Shown here piece after piece: positions 1 through 7,474 of a stretch of DNA of 64,000 nucleotides. The stretch spans positions 1-64,000 of the forward strand of contig QOUV01000005.1 in assembly GCA_003862155.1 (NCBI GenBank), given 5' to 3'. The stretch's first letter is position 1, and each line of letters opens with the position of its first letter. The notes beneath the pieces are model-generated. The model was not told the DNA's origin and did not search any database. It saw only the letters and a program-made list of their open reading frames with translations. Source of the DNA: Lachnospiraceae bacterium. Lineage in GTDB: Bacteria; Bacillota; Clostridia; Lachnospirales; Lachnospiraceae. The position numbers and the translations under genes were made by a program.

Positions 1-110
1 TTTGTGCTTTTTTCAAGGTACTGTTTTTGACCACAGATATGCGGCCGTTATATATAAATGCGGAAATTTTTTCCGCGGTATAACCTGCTGATTGCTGAAA
101 ATGCGGTTAA

Positions 111-680
111 TCAGCATACACTAATTACATAGAAGTAAACCTCTCTCCTATCCAGTGCATGCAGCCATCACTCCCTGATGACCTGATCTCTATCGCAGAA
201 AGCTACGGAGTTGACTTAAAATACATCAATTTTGAGGTTACTGAGACCGCTGCGATTCCGACGGAGATGCTCCGCCACCTGATGACAACCCTTATCAGCC
301 ACGGCGCCACCTTCTCGGTCGACGACTTCGGTACCGGATATTCGAATATTATCCGCTTGGCAAATATGCCTTTCAGCATCATAAAGATCGACAAGTCCAT
401 CCTCTGGAACTACTTCAAGACCAGAGATGACCTCGTCCCGCGGATCTACGAGATGCTTAACATCGAAGGCTACAATCTCGTGACGGAGGGCGTTGAGACA
501 GACGAAATGCACCTGTGGCTCAGAGACGTTGCCCACTGCAAATACGAGCAGGGCTACCTCTACTCGAAGCCTATCGACGAAGACAACTTCAAGAAATATC
601 TGTCAGAGCACAACTGCCGCCCTATCTCAGCTCCTGTCAAAAAGCCATCTCCTGCAGGGGAATCAATGGCTGCAATGTAA
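111..680 (+). pseudogene. 5'-truncated EAL-domain (c-di-GMP phosphodiesterase) remnant
   Basis: C-terminal half of an EAL domain. Visible signatures are FEVTETA (family form LEITES), VDDFGTGYSN, IKIDKS, TEGVET and EQGYLYSKP, which hold several of the metal- and c-di-GMP-binding acidic residues. The similarity continues upstream of the only ATG (159): in the same frame, 123-158 encodes NYIEVNLSPIQC, matching the family VNLSP strand, but an in-frame stop lies at 108-110. The N-terminal part with the EAL signature itself is absent. A full EAL domain is about 240 residues; about 190 remain. I infer a decayed gene, probably without phosphodiesterase activity. A shorter product from ATG 159 cannot be excluded, but I see no good ribosome-binding site before it. 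Confidence 0.7.
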
Positions 681-731
681 TCTATCTATCATCAACCGCT
701 GAAAAGTAATGTATTTGGAGGCACATCGCAA

Positions 732-986
732 ATGAAAGAATATAGCTTTACACCTCAGGGAACCTGTTCATCCCAGATCGATTTCTCTATCGACGACAAC
801 GGCAAACTCCACAATGTCGTTTTCCACGGCGGATGCCCTGGAAACACAAAGGCCGTCGCCAAACTCCTTGAAGGCTACGACGCAAAAGCCGCTGTCGATC
901 TTCTCAAAGGCAATCCGTGCGGCACCCGCGGCACATCGTGCGCCGACCAGCTCGCGCGAGGCGTCGAGAAGGCCCTGGGTCAGTAG
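732..986 (+). CDS. TSCPD domain-containing protein
   Basis: Small 84-residue protein. The conserved cysteines (GTCSS near residue 12, GGCPGN near 35, GNPCGTRGTSCADQ near 61-74) fit the TSCPD family (TIGR03905-like), a module also found at the C-terminus of some vitamin B12-dependent ribonucleotide reductases. The stand-alone form has no assigned reaction; the clustered Cys pattern suggests metal binding (inference). A ribosome-binding site TTTGGAGG lies 9-10 bases before the ATG. Its TAG stop shares its G with the first base of the structured repeat that follows, so that element forms its 3' untranslated region. Confidence 0.85.
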   Translation: MKEYSFTPQGTCSSQIDFSIDDNGKLHNVVFHGGCPGNTKAVAKLLEGYDAKAAVDLLKGNPCGTRGTSCADQLARGVEKALGQ

Positions 987-1130
987 GGACGGTTGGAGCG
1001 GTTGTTATGCTGTCGCGAGTCCGAAGGACGAAGCGAGAGCATTATAAACCGCCCATGCGATAGCCGTCCGCGACTGACGAGTCCGTAGGACGAAGTCAGA
1101 GCGGAAACGGCGAACCGCTCTTTTTGTCCC
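986..1130 (+). repeat. Structured repeat R, copy 1 (two capped hairpins plus terminator-like end)
   Basis: The element starts GGGACGGTT at the TSCPD stop codon and ends CTCTTTTTGTCCC. Hairpin A (998-1052) has base stem GCGGTT/AACCGC, then ATGCT/AGCAT and TCGC/GCGA, capped by GA-GTCC-GAA-GGAC-GAA. Hairpin B (1063-1111) has GCCGT/ACGGC, CCGC/GCGG and CTGAC/GTCAG, capped by GA-GTCC-GTA-GGAC-GAA. A 3' arm AACCGCTC (1113-1120) followed by five T could pair with GAGCGGTT at 996-1003, which is also the base of hairpin A, so the two folds exclude each other. Other copies lie on the minus strand at 19540-19670, 19858-20011 and 61799-61927. I know no named family for it. Confidence 0.75.
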
Positions 1131-1210
1131 ATTTTCTGACAATTCAGGCTAATATGCCAGGGCTGACGTGAGAAGGCACGCCAGGGCGGACACGAGGGAT
1201 GGCGTGCTCA

Positions 1211-1323
1211 GTGCGCGTTTTCCTGTTCGTCGCGCGCGCCTATTTGCGGCCCTCCGGCCAATGTATGGTTTCCATGCATTTATGGCTCAGGCGGGTGGCC
1301 GCCCGGGCCGCAGCTAGCGCGCT
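1211..1323 (+). repeat. GC-rich repeat module M, copy 1
   Basis: GC-rich noncoding module containing TTTTCCTGTTCG, a GCGGCCC...GGGCCGC long stem and an AATGTATGGTTT segment, ending CAGCTAGCGCGC. The reverse complement recurs within 19671-19800 and 61928-62040, always next to repeat R, and a short piece recurs at 7419-7455. No convincing protein is encoded. M1 is more diverged from the other two copies than they are from each other. Confidence 0.7.
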
Positions 1324-1363
1324 TCCTCACTACGGAAAACGCTGAATTCGCCCGCCATCCTCC

Positions 1364-1524
1364 GTGTCTGCACTGGCTTGGTTTCCAATCAAGTCTACAG
1401 ACACTTGACAGTCGCTCGATGTCCTTTCGTGTCTGCAATGGCTTGGTTTCCAAACAAGTCGACAGATACTTGACAAGTCGCTCGATGTCCATCCGTCTCT
1501 GACTTGGCTTGGTTATCAACATAG
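1364..1524. repeat. 65-bp tandem repeat, about 2.4 units
   Basis: Units begin at 1364, 1429 and 1495 with GTGTCTG (third GTCTCTG) and share CTTGGTTTCC and the GTCGCTCGATGTCC tail. Each full unit can form a hairpin: GTGTCTG with CAGACAC in unit 1 and CAGATAC in unit 2 (G-C becomes G-U, pairing kept), with an inner CTTG/CAAG stem. The third unit runs into the phased motif tract. No coding potential seen. Confidence 0.7.
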
Positions 1525-1937
1525 AAAAATTTCTGGGAGGAAGTTAACAGACTCATGCCTCACTTATTTCGATCATGGGCTTATTTATCAACATAGAAAA
1601 ATTTCTGGTCAGGAAGCTACAAATTTTGGCTTTACTGATTTATCTTGTTGAAGCGAATTTTCACTATGACCTATTAGAATAGCAAAGTGTAACAAAAAAT
1701 CGTGAATTCAATTCACTTACAGCATTCAATACATGAATTGAAAGTAAATTTTCTGTCACATCCTGCTAGGTAGATGTACTATATTGATAAACTAATATTA
1801 TTTTGGAGAAAGACGGTGGAATTTTTTATCACAACCAGCTCCGCGAAAGCTCTATTGTGATAAACAAGCATTAAAATAACCTACCGGCCTTTTTGCTTTT
1901 CGCATCTTCCGGCTCCGCGACAGCTCTATTGTGATAA
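1513..1937. repeat. Phased motif array (CTATANTGANAA), about 72-bp period
   Basis: Motif copies, either orientation: TTATCAACATAG at 1513 and 1585 (72 bp apart, inside a 24-bp direct repeat), TTTTCACTATG at 1658, CTATATTGATAA at 1779, CTATTGTGATAA at 1852 and 1926. Spacings are 72, 73, (121), 73 and 74. The last two units share about 40 bases, including a GCTCCGCGA box before the motif. At about 1828-1864 the box is enclosed by TTTATCACAA and TTGTGATAAA, giving one large palindrome. Similar arrays occur in other gene-poor tracts of this window. Confidence 0.6.
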
Positions 1938-2006
1938 ACAAATATTAAAATAATGAGCCAGCTTTGAAACTTTTGTACAATCTAGTTATCATCAGAAAGG
2001 AATCTC

Positions 2007-3758
2007 ATGATATATTCTGGCATTTCGCATTACGCCGATCAGCGTGATGCTTTTTTCTTGGACGACGGCAAGCTGCGTGTGCGGATCGCCACCGCGCGCG
2101 GCGACATGGGTGCGGTCTATCTTCACACCCGTGACAAATACATTGACCCGGCGCAGCAGGATACGAGAGCATGTTATAAAATGAAGCGCTATGCGAGCGA
2201 CTTCGGGCACGACTATTTTTCAGCGGACATCGAGATACCGATGGCCGGACATTTTCAAAAGAATCCGGATATGCTCTGCCTCCGGTATTTCTTTGAGCTC
2301 GTGGATGAGGCTGGTGCCAGAATCTGGCTCGGCGACTCACGATTTTTCCCGGGAGAGCCGACAGACGTCGAGGCGATGTACGATTGTCCGCTTATCTCCC
2401 GTCGCGAGATGACGTTTCATATACCGGACTGGGCGAAAAATGCCGTCGTCTACCAGATTTTTCCGACGCGCTACGCGACTACCGAAAAAGTTGATGACAG
2501 CCTCTGGTACAAGGCGCCGATAGCCTGGGACGACGACCTGCACGGCAATCTCCGCGGGATCACGGAGCACCTCGATCATATAAAGAAGCTCGGCGTGGAT
2601 GTCATATACATGACACCGATTTTTAAAGCGAATACCGTGCACAAATATGACACGGTCGACTATTACGCAGTCGATCCGTCGCTCGGCGACGAAAATGACC
2701 TGCACGAGCTTATCGACAAGGCACATTCAATGGGTATGCGGGTCATGCTCGACGGCGTATTCAACCACACATCGCCGGACTTTTTCGCGTTTAAGGATAT
2801 AATTGCCAACGGCAGAAATTCAAAATATTACGACTGGTACTATCTCGACAGCGACGACATTTCAATGGGCAGCCGGACCGAGAAGCCGTCGTACCAGAGT
2901 TTTGCATATGTCGGGTTCATGCCGAAGCTTCGCCTGTCAAATCCAGAGACTGCGCAGTACGTGATCGACGTCGGCTGCCATTATATCAGGGATTTTGGAA
3001 TTGACGGCTGGAGGCTCGACGTGGCAGATGAGATAGGACACTCATTCTGGAAAAAATTCCGTAAAGCCATAAAGGCAATAAATCCGGATGCCCTGCTCGT
3101 CGGAGAGAGCTGGCATTTTTCACCGGATTTTCTGCAGGGCGACGAATGGGATTCGGTCATGAATTACACATTTTATAAAAATATCGGTGAAATGATCAAC
3201 GATGGAAATATCACACCGTCAGGATTTTTGTCTCAGCAGGGCTTTATCAAAGGCGGCTACCATTCTGCTGTTTTGCCAGTCCTTTGGAATCTGATCGACA
3301 GCCACGACACGAGCCGTTTTCTCTGGAGAGCAAATGGAGACAAGCGCAAACTCGCTCTGGCAGCTGCTTTTCAGATGCTGACACCAGGCACGCCTTTTAT
3401 CTATTACGGAGATGAGGTAGCCATGACAGGCGGCGACGATCCGGACAACCGCCGCGGAATGCTCTGGGACAAGTCCATGCAGGATCTCGATATGTACCAC
3501 TGGTACCAGAGGCTCACATTTTTCAGACACACGATAAATGCCCTGACTGCCGGCGATTACACGAGCGTCTCTGCGGACGACGAGAAGTGTCTGCTCGAAT
3601 ATCACCTGAGCTCAGGCGAAGTACTTATCTTCCACACAGCAGACGGCGATGTCACAGCCAAAGAATACAAAGGCTGGAAAGAGCTGCTCACCGACAAAGA
3701 ATTCGACGGAACGATACCAGGTTACGGCTGTGTACTCGTCAGGATTGACCACAAATGA
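2007..3758 (+). CDS. GH13 alpha-glucosidic hydrolase (neopullulanase/cyclomaltodextrinase type)
   Basis: 583-residue intracellular-type amylolytic enzyme; no signal peptide is visible. The N-terminal ~125 residues resemble the beta-sandwich of neopullulanases, followed by the catalytic barrel: DVIYMTPIF, DGVFNHTS, nucleophile region DGWRLDVADE, acid/base region LLVGESWH, and stabiliser LIDSHDT. Families of this layout hydrolyse cyclodextrins, pullulan or malto-oligosaccharides in the cytoplasm; the exact substrate cannot be read from sequence. The start is set by AGAAAGG just upstream. Its TGA overlaps the ATG of the following exporter (ATGA), indicating translational coupling. Confidence 0.9.
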   Translation: MIYSGISHYADQRDAFFLDDGKLRVRIATARGDMGAVYLHTRDKYIDPAQQDTRACYKMKRYASDFGHDYFSADIEIPMAGHFQKNPDMLCLRYFFELVDEAGARIWLGDSRFFPGEPTDVEAMYDCPLISRREMTFHIPDWAKNAVVYQIFPTRYATTEKVDDSLWYKAPIAWDDDLHGNLRGITEHLDHIKKLGVDVIYMTPIFKANTVHKYDTVDYYAVDPSLGDENDLHELIDKAHSMGMRVMLDGVFNHTSPDFFAFKDIIANGRNSKYYDWYYLDSDDISMGSRTEKPSYQSFAYVGFMPKLRLSNPETAQYVIDVGCHYIRDFGIDGWRLDVADEIGHSFWKKFRKAIKAINPDALLVGESWHFSPDFLQGDEWDSVMNYTFYKNIGEMINDGNITPSGFLSQQGFIKGGYHSAVLPVLWNLIDSHDTSRFLWRANGDKRKLALAAAFQMLTPGTPFIYYGDEVAMTGGDDPDNRRGMLWDKSMQDLDMYHWYQRLTFFRHTINALTAGDYTSVSADDEKCLLEYHLSSGEVLIFHTADGDVTAKEYKGWKELLTDKEFDGTIPGYGCVLVRIDHK

Positions 3759-4681
3759 ATGACAGAATAGAAAAGAAAAATAACCCGTTATCTGCACTAC
3801 TGCTGCTTGTTGCGGCGGCTTTATGGGGCTTTACTTTTGCGTTCCAGGATATGGGCGCAGACCATATTGATGCTGGTTCCTTCCTTGCCATGAGGAGCTG
3901 GACAGCGTGCGTTTTTCTGTTCTTTGTAATAAAAATCGCCGACAAGATCAAGATTTCAAAGGGGATACCAACAGGACAGCCAACTACTCACACCATGAGG
4001 AGGCACTACCTGACTGGTGGACTGATATGTGGGGCTTCTCTGTTTTTTGCTTCATTTTTCCAGCAGGCAGGACTCGCTTATACTACGACAGCAAAGGCAA
4101 GTTTTATCACAGCACTCTATGTTATTATCGTACCGATTACCTGCGTGTTCAGGAAGCAGTTTCCGAAAGCTCACGTATGGTTTGCGGTAGGTCTTGGAGT
4201 CATTGGGCTCTACCTCCTTTCATTTTCAAAAGGTCCTGATGGAATCAATCCAGGCGATATGATCATTATGATCAGTGCTCTTTTGTGGACGGTGCAGATC
4301 CTCTGCGTAGATTATTTCAAATATGCGATCGATGGCATCAGACTTTCGTTTTACCAGACACTGACTCAGGGGCTGATTGCTACAGCAGTGATGCTCGTCA
4401 AAGGACTGCCTGCCATGGAAAATGTGATGGCAGCTCTTCCAGCAATTTTATTCGCTGGCATTTTTTCAAGCGGGATAGCATTCACACTCCAGATCATAGC
4501 GCAGGGTGGGCTCGACCCGACTTCCGCTTCCCTTATCATGTGCCTCGAAAGTGTCTTTGGAGCTATCGGCGGCTTTCTCTTTCAGGGGCAGACCCTTACC
4601 GGACGGGAGCTTGCCGGCTGCGCAATAATGTTTGCCGGAATCGTGATCTCACAGCTTCCTGGCCGCGAAAAAACAAAGTAA
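3755..4681 (+). CDS. EamA/DMT-superfamily transporter
   Basis: 308-residue integral membrane protein with about ten hydrophobic segments in two EamA repeats; the first repeat begins LLLLVAAALWGFTF and the second near residue 165. Drug/metabolite-superfamily members usually export amino acids, nucleotides or other small metabolites; the substrate here is unknown. The start codon overlaps the stop of the GH13 gene by four bases, so the two are probably one transcript. Confidence 0.88.
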   Translation: MNDRIEKKNNPLSALLLLVAAALWGFTFAFQDMGADHIDAGSFLAMRSWTACVFLFFVIKIADKIKISKGIPTGQPTTHTMRRHYLTGGLICGASLFFASFFQQAGLAYTTTAKASFITALYVIIVPITCVFRKQFPKAHVWFAVGLGVIGLYLLSFSKGPDGINPGDMIIMISALLWTVQILCVDYFKYAIDGIRLSFYQTLTQGLIATAVMLVKGLPAMENVMAALPAILFAGIFSSGIAFTLQIIAQGGLDPTSASLIMCLESVFGAIGGFLFQGQTLTGRELAGCAIMFAGIVISQLPGREKTK

Positions 4682-4718
4682 AATCTTGAGATCATCTCAT
4701 CCTTTCTGATTTTACATG

Positions 4719-4766
4719 AATTTTACACTGTCACGATTTCTGATTTTACATCGGCAGTGTAAAATT
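4719..4766. promoter_or_regulatory. 12-bp inverted repeat upstream of the Na/Pi stub
   Basis: AATTTTACACTG (4719-4730) and CAGTGTAAAATT (4755-4766) are perfect inverted arms separated by 24 bases. A second feature overlaps: TTCTGATTTTACAT occurs twice as a direct repeat (starting near 4704 and 4738). No T-run follows the second arm, so an operator is more likely than a terminator. It may be all that remains of the control region of the decayed transporter gene. Confidence 0.45.
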
Positions 4767-4828
4767 TAAGTAATGAAAAAGTAAAGCAGGACAGGTTCGC
4801 CTTGACTGTAAAAAGAAAGGATATGCAG

Positions 4829-4972
4829 ATGGACATTTTTGACGTTTTTACACTCATAGGAGGACTGAGTCTGTTCCTCTTCGGCATGGACCTTATGGGC
4901 GATGCACTTGAGAGGAGCGCAGGCGACAAGCTGAAGAACATCATCGGAACGCTTACCAAAAAGAAAATATGA
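4829..4972 (+). pseudogene. N-terminal stub of a Na/Pi-cotransporter family gene
   Basis: 47-codon reading frame whose product has LIGGLSLFLFGMDLMGDALE, the typical first membrane helix of Na/Pi-cotransporter (NptA/PF02690) proteins, then GDKLKNIIGTLTKKK and a stop. Family members are 300 to over 550 residues, so only the first ~8-15% remains. AGAAAGG lies 8 bases before ATG 4829, so the initiation region is intact; an in-frame ATG at 4823 is too close to it. Most likely a truncated gene; a functional one-helix peptide is less likely. Confidence 0.65.
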
Positions 4973-4981
4973 TAAAAAAAT

Positions 4982-5332
4982 CTATTTCAGTTTGTTCTCG
5001 TAGACTATAAACTTATTTTCGTGAAGTATTTTTATATACTGACCGAGCCTTTCGTAGAGGGGCTCGGCCTTTTCTCCGAATTCATCTTTTACGAGCTGCC
5101 CGATCTGGTAGACAGTAGTCCTGCCATCTAGCTTCTGCCAGACGAAGGAGCCGAATTCATCGAGCTCTATGTCTGAGAAGCGCGGGCGCTTGAAAACAGT
5201 CTGGGCAATTTTTGCATAGAAACCCTTGTGCTCGACTCTTATGAGCACATGGCCGTTGTCACCTACTCTCCATTCATAGAGGCGGTTCGGCCGGGGTGTG
5301 TAGTCTAAGAGATTATCTTTTTTAGCGGACAT
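4982..5332 (-). CDS. PqqD-family protein
   Basis: About 116 residues. The core VFKRPRFSDIELDEFGSFVW followed by a small winged-helix-like part resembles PqqD-type peptide chaperones, which hold precursor peptides for radical SAM enzymes. No radical SAM enzyme or precursor peptide is adjacent, so the role here is unknown. It sits directly after the OPT transporter: that gene's TAA is followed by GTG-ATG, and either codon (5335 or 5332) could start translation. I chose the ATG. The two genes are surely co-transcribed. Confidence 0.75.
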   Translation of the reverse strand: MSAKKDNLLDYTPRPNRLYEWRVGDNGHVLIRVEHKGFYAKIAQTVFKRPRFSDIELDEFGSFVWQKLDGRTTVYQIGQLVKDEFGEKAEPLYERLGQYIKILHENKFIVYENKLK

Positions 5333-5335
5333 CAC

Positions 5336-7213
5336 TTATTTCCCTTTTTTCATGGTCTGGTGGAAAAGAGACCAGGCGAGAAGTGCAAACAGGATCAGAG
5401 AACCGATGCTTCCAAGGCTGAAGGATGAAGAGACGTCTACGTTTACCTTTGTGGCAGCAAGCGCTGCGAGAAGGATACCGACGAGACCTTCTCCCGCGAT
5501 AAGACCTGAAGAATAGAGGATTCCACGGTTGTTTGCGGCCTTTCTCTCCTCCTCAGTCAGACCCTTCTTCTTATCTACTGCAAGGCGGATCAGACCACCG
5601 ACCATCATAGGAATTGAGATATAGATAGGCAGGTAGAGGCCAACTGCAAACGGCATGACCGGAATACCCATTATCTCGACTACTACACCGATGAACACTC
5701 CTGCAAAAATAAGTGCCCACGGGAGATTTCCATTCATAACGCCCTCAACGACCATCTTCATAAGCTCAGCCTGAGGTGCCGGAAGGTCCTTGCTTCCATA
5801 TCCCAAACCGCCGTTTAAGAGGTAGAGGGTCCCGCCGATGGCAACTGAGGAAGTAAGCACACCTACTATCTCACCGATCTGCTGCTTATAAGGAGTAGCG
5901 CCGACGATATAACCAGTCTTTAAATCCTGCGAAGTATCACCTGCGATAGCAGACGCAATGCAGATGATAGAAGCAATAACGATAGCTCCTGTCATGCCCT
6001 TGATCCCGACATTTCCGGCAGCCTTTAAGGCAGCCGTAACGATCAGGAGTGTAGCGATCGTCATACCTGAAACAGGGTTATTTGAGGAACCTACGATACC
6101 AACCATGCGGGCAGATACTGTAACAAAGAAAAATGCAAATATTACTATAAGGAGTGTTCCGCCGATACCAACCGGGAACGTAGGAACAATGCAGATCAGA
6201 AGCGCGATAACTATGATTCCAAGGATCAGGAATTTAGCCGGCAGATCCTTATTTGTTCTTACAGATTCGCCGACCTTTGAGCCGTACCCTTTCATTGAAC
6301 CGGAGAAAGCCTTGATCATCGTAGGAAGCGACTTGACAAGGCTTATGATTCCGCCGCAGGCAACTGCGCCGGCACCGATGTACTTGATATACGAAGACCA
6401 GATAGTTGCAGCGCCCATAGATGAGATCGGAGCAGATGCAGGGTAAATGGTCATTTTTCCACCAAATACATAGATAAGCGGCATCAGAACGAGCCATCCT
6501 AAGATACCACCGGTAAGCATATAAGAAGAGATCTGCGGTCCGCAGATATAGCCGACACCAAGAAGCGAAGGAAGGGTATCCATTCCGATACCAGCCCCCT
6601 TGTAGCTCTTGAAATCATAAGTGATCTCAGATGGAAAAATCTTAAGTCCATCTGTAAGGAATTTAAAAACAGCGGCGATTCCAAGACCTGAGAAAACTGT
6701 CTTGGCACTTGCTCCGCCCTCTTCACCTGCTTCGAGAACCTCTGCACAGGCTGTACCCTCCGGATACGGCAGTGTTCCGTGCTCCTGAACGATAAGCGCA
6801 TTTCTCAGCGGAACCATGAAAAGCACACCGAGGACACCACCGACCATACAGATAAGAGCGATAAGTCCAAATGAAGGGTAGGCCGTCTTTCCATCGTTTG
6901 CCCACATAAACATAGCTGGCAGTGTAAAAATAGCGCCTGCTGCTACTGACTCACCGGCTGATCCGATGGTCTGAACCATATTGTTCTCAAGGATGGAATC
7001 TCTGTGCAGGATAACACGGATAAGTCCCATCGAGATAACGGCTGCAGGAATCGATGCCGAGATTGTCATACCGATCTTCAGACCCAGGTACGCGTTCGCC
7101 GCACCGAATAAGATTGCCAGCAGGATACCTACTATTACCGAAAACGGCGACAGCTCCCGCATCGTTGTGTCTGCAGACACAAATGGTTTGAATTCTTTTG
7201 TTTCGTTACTCAT
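5336..7213 (-). CDS. OPT-family oligopeptide transporter
   Basis: About 625 residues with some 14-16 hydrophobic segments. N-terminal signatures such as FGAANAYLGLKIGMTISASIP and MVQTIGSAGES identify the oligopeptide transporter (OPT) family, which imports small peptides or related metal-chelating compounds with protons. The start MSNETKEF at 7213 is preferred over an upstream ATG because AAAGGTAAAG precedes it. A consensus promoter (7317-7345) and a 5'-leader hairpin lie upstream, and a PqqD-like gene is coupled downstream. Confidence 0.92.
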   Translation of the reverse strand: MSNETKEFKPFVSADTTMRELSPFSVIVGILLAILFGAANAYLGLKIGMTISASIPAAVISMGLIRVILHRDSILENNMVQTIGSAGESVAAGAIFTLPAMFMWANDGKTAYPSFGLIALICMVGGVLGVLFMVPLRNALIVQEHGTLPYPEGTACAEVLEAGEEGGASAKTVFSGLGIAAVFKFLTDGLKIFPSEITYDFKSYKGAGIGMDTLPSLLGVGYICGPQISSYMLTGGILGWLVLMPLIYVFGGKMTIYPASAPISSMGAATIWSSYIKYIGAGAVACGGIISLVKSLPTMIKAFSGSMKGYGSKVGESVRTNKDLPAKFLILGIIVIALLICIVPTFPVGIGGTLLIVIFAFFFVTVSARMVGIVGSSNNPVSGMTIATLLIVTAALKAAGNVGIKGMTGAIVIASIICIASAIAGDTSQDLKTGYIVGATPYKQQIGEIVGVLTSSVAIGGTLYLLNGGLGYGSKDLPAPQAELMKMVVEGVMNGNLPWALIFAGVFIGVVVEIMGIPVMPFAVGLYLPIYISIPMMVGGLIRLAVDKKKGLTEEERKAANNRGILYSSGLIAGEGLVGILLAALAATKVNVDVSSSFSLGSIGSLILFALLAWSLFHQTMKKGK

Positions 7214-7265
7214 TTCTTTACCTTTCTTTCCTTTATTCCCCAAGCCCCCACCAAATGGCAGACTT

Positions 7266-7314
7266 TAAGGGCCGCTTCCCGCAGCTGTAAAGTAATCCAC
7301 GGAAAGCAGCCCTT
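7266..7314 (-). promoter_or_regulatory. 5'-leader stem-loop of the OPT transcript
   Basis: On the minus strand AAGGGC (7314-7309) pairs with GCCCTT near 7266-7271, and GCTTTCC pairs imperfectly with GGAAGC inside it. The predicted transcription start (about 7310) falls in the first arm, so the mRNA would begin with this stem-loop. No T-run follows, so it is more likely a stabiliser or leader structure than a terminator. No T-box or riboswitch core was recognised. Confidence 0.5.
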
Positions 7315-7316
7315 CT

Positions 7317-7345
7317 ATTATAAATGTGATATTTTCGGGTGTCAA
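7317..7345 (-). promoter_or_regulatory. Consensus sigma-A-type promoter of the OPT-pqqD operon
   Basis: Minus-strand TTGACA (7345-7340), 17-base spacer, TATAAT (7322-7317): a perfect match to both consensus hexamers at the optimal spacing. Transcription should start near 7310. Confidence 0.85.
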
Positions 7346-7404
7346 CTAGAATTAATGCAGGCTGTTGCACGTCAAAAGCCAACATTATGAAGCGGCCATC
7401 AGCT

Positions 7405-7455
7405 TATGGCTCACTCAATGCGCGTTTTCCTGTTCGTCGCACGACTATTTGCGGC
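7405..7455. repeat. Partial copy of repeat module M
   Basis: The stretch GCGCGTTTTCCTGTTCGTCG and the following TATTTGCGGC match module M1 (about 1211-1250), and the preceding TATGGCTCA is also shared, but the rest of the module is missing. The remaining intergenic sequence between 7346 and 7474 shows no gene. Confidence 0.55.
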
Positions 7456-7474
7456 TACTTTTCAGGCATATCCA

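Noticed and set aside
1063-1111. Hammerhead ribozyme in repeat R (CTGACGA, GTCC/GGAC stem, GAA)
   Set aside because: The core letters C3-A9 and G12-A14 match, but the CTGAC/GTCAG stem uses core bases, stems I and III with a cleavage site are missing, and the sister hairpin lacks CUGANGA.
1964-1992. Promoter TTGAAA-17-TATCAT upstream of the GH13 gene
   Set aside because: The expected transcription start would fall inside or after the ribosome-binding site, so it is probably not the working promoter.
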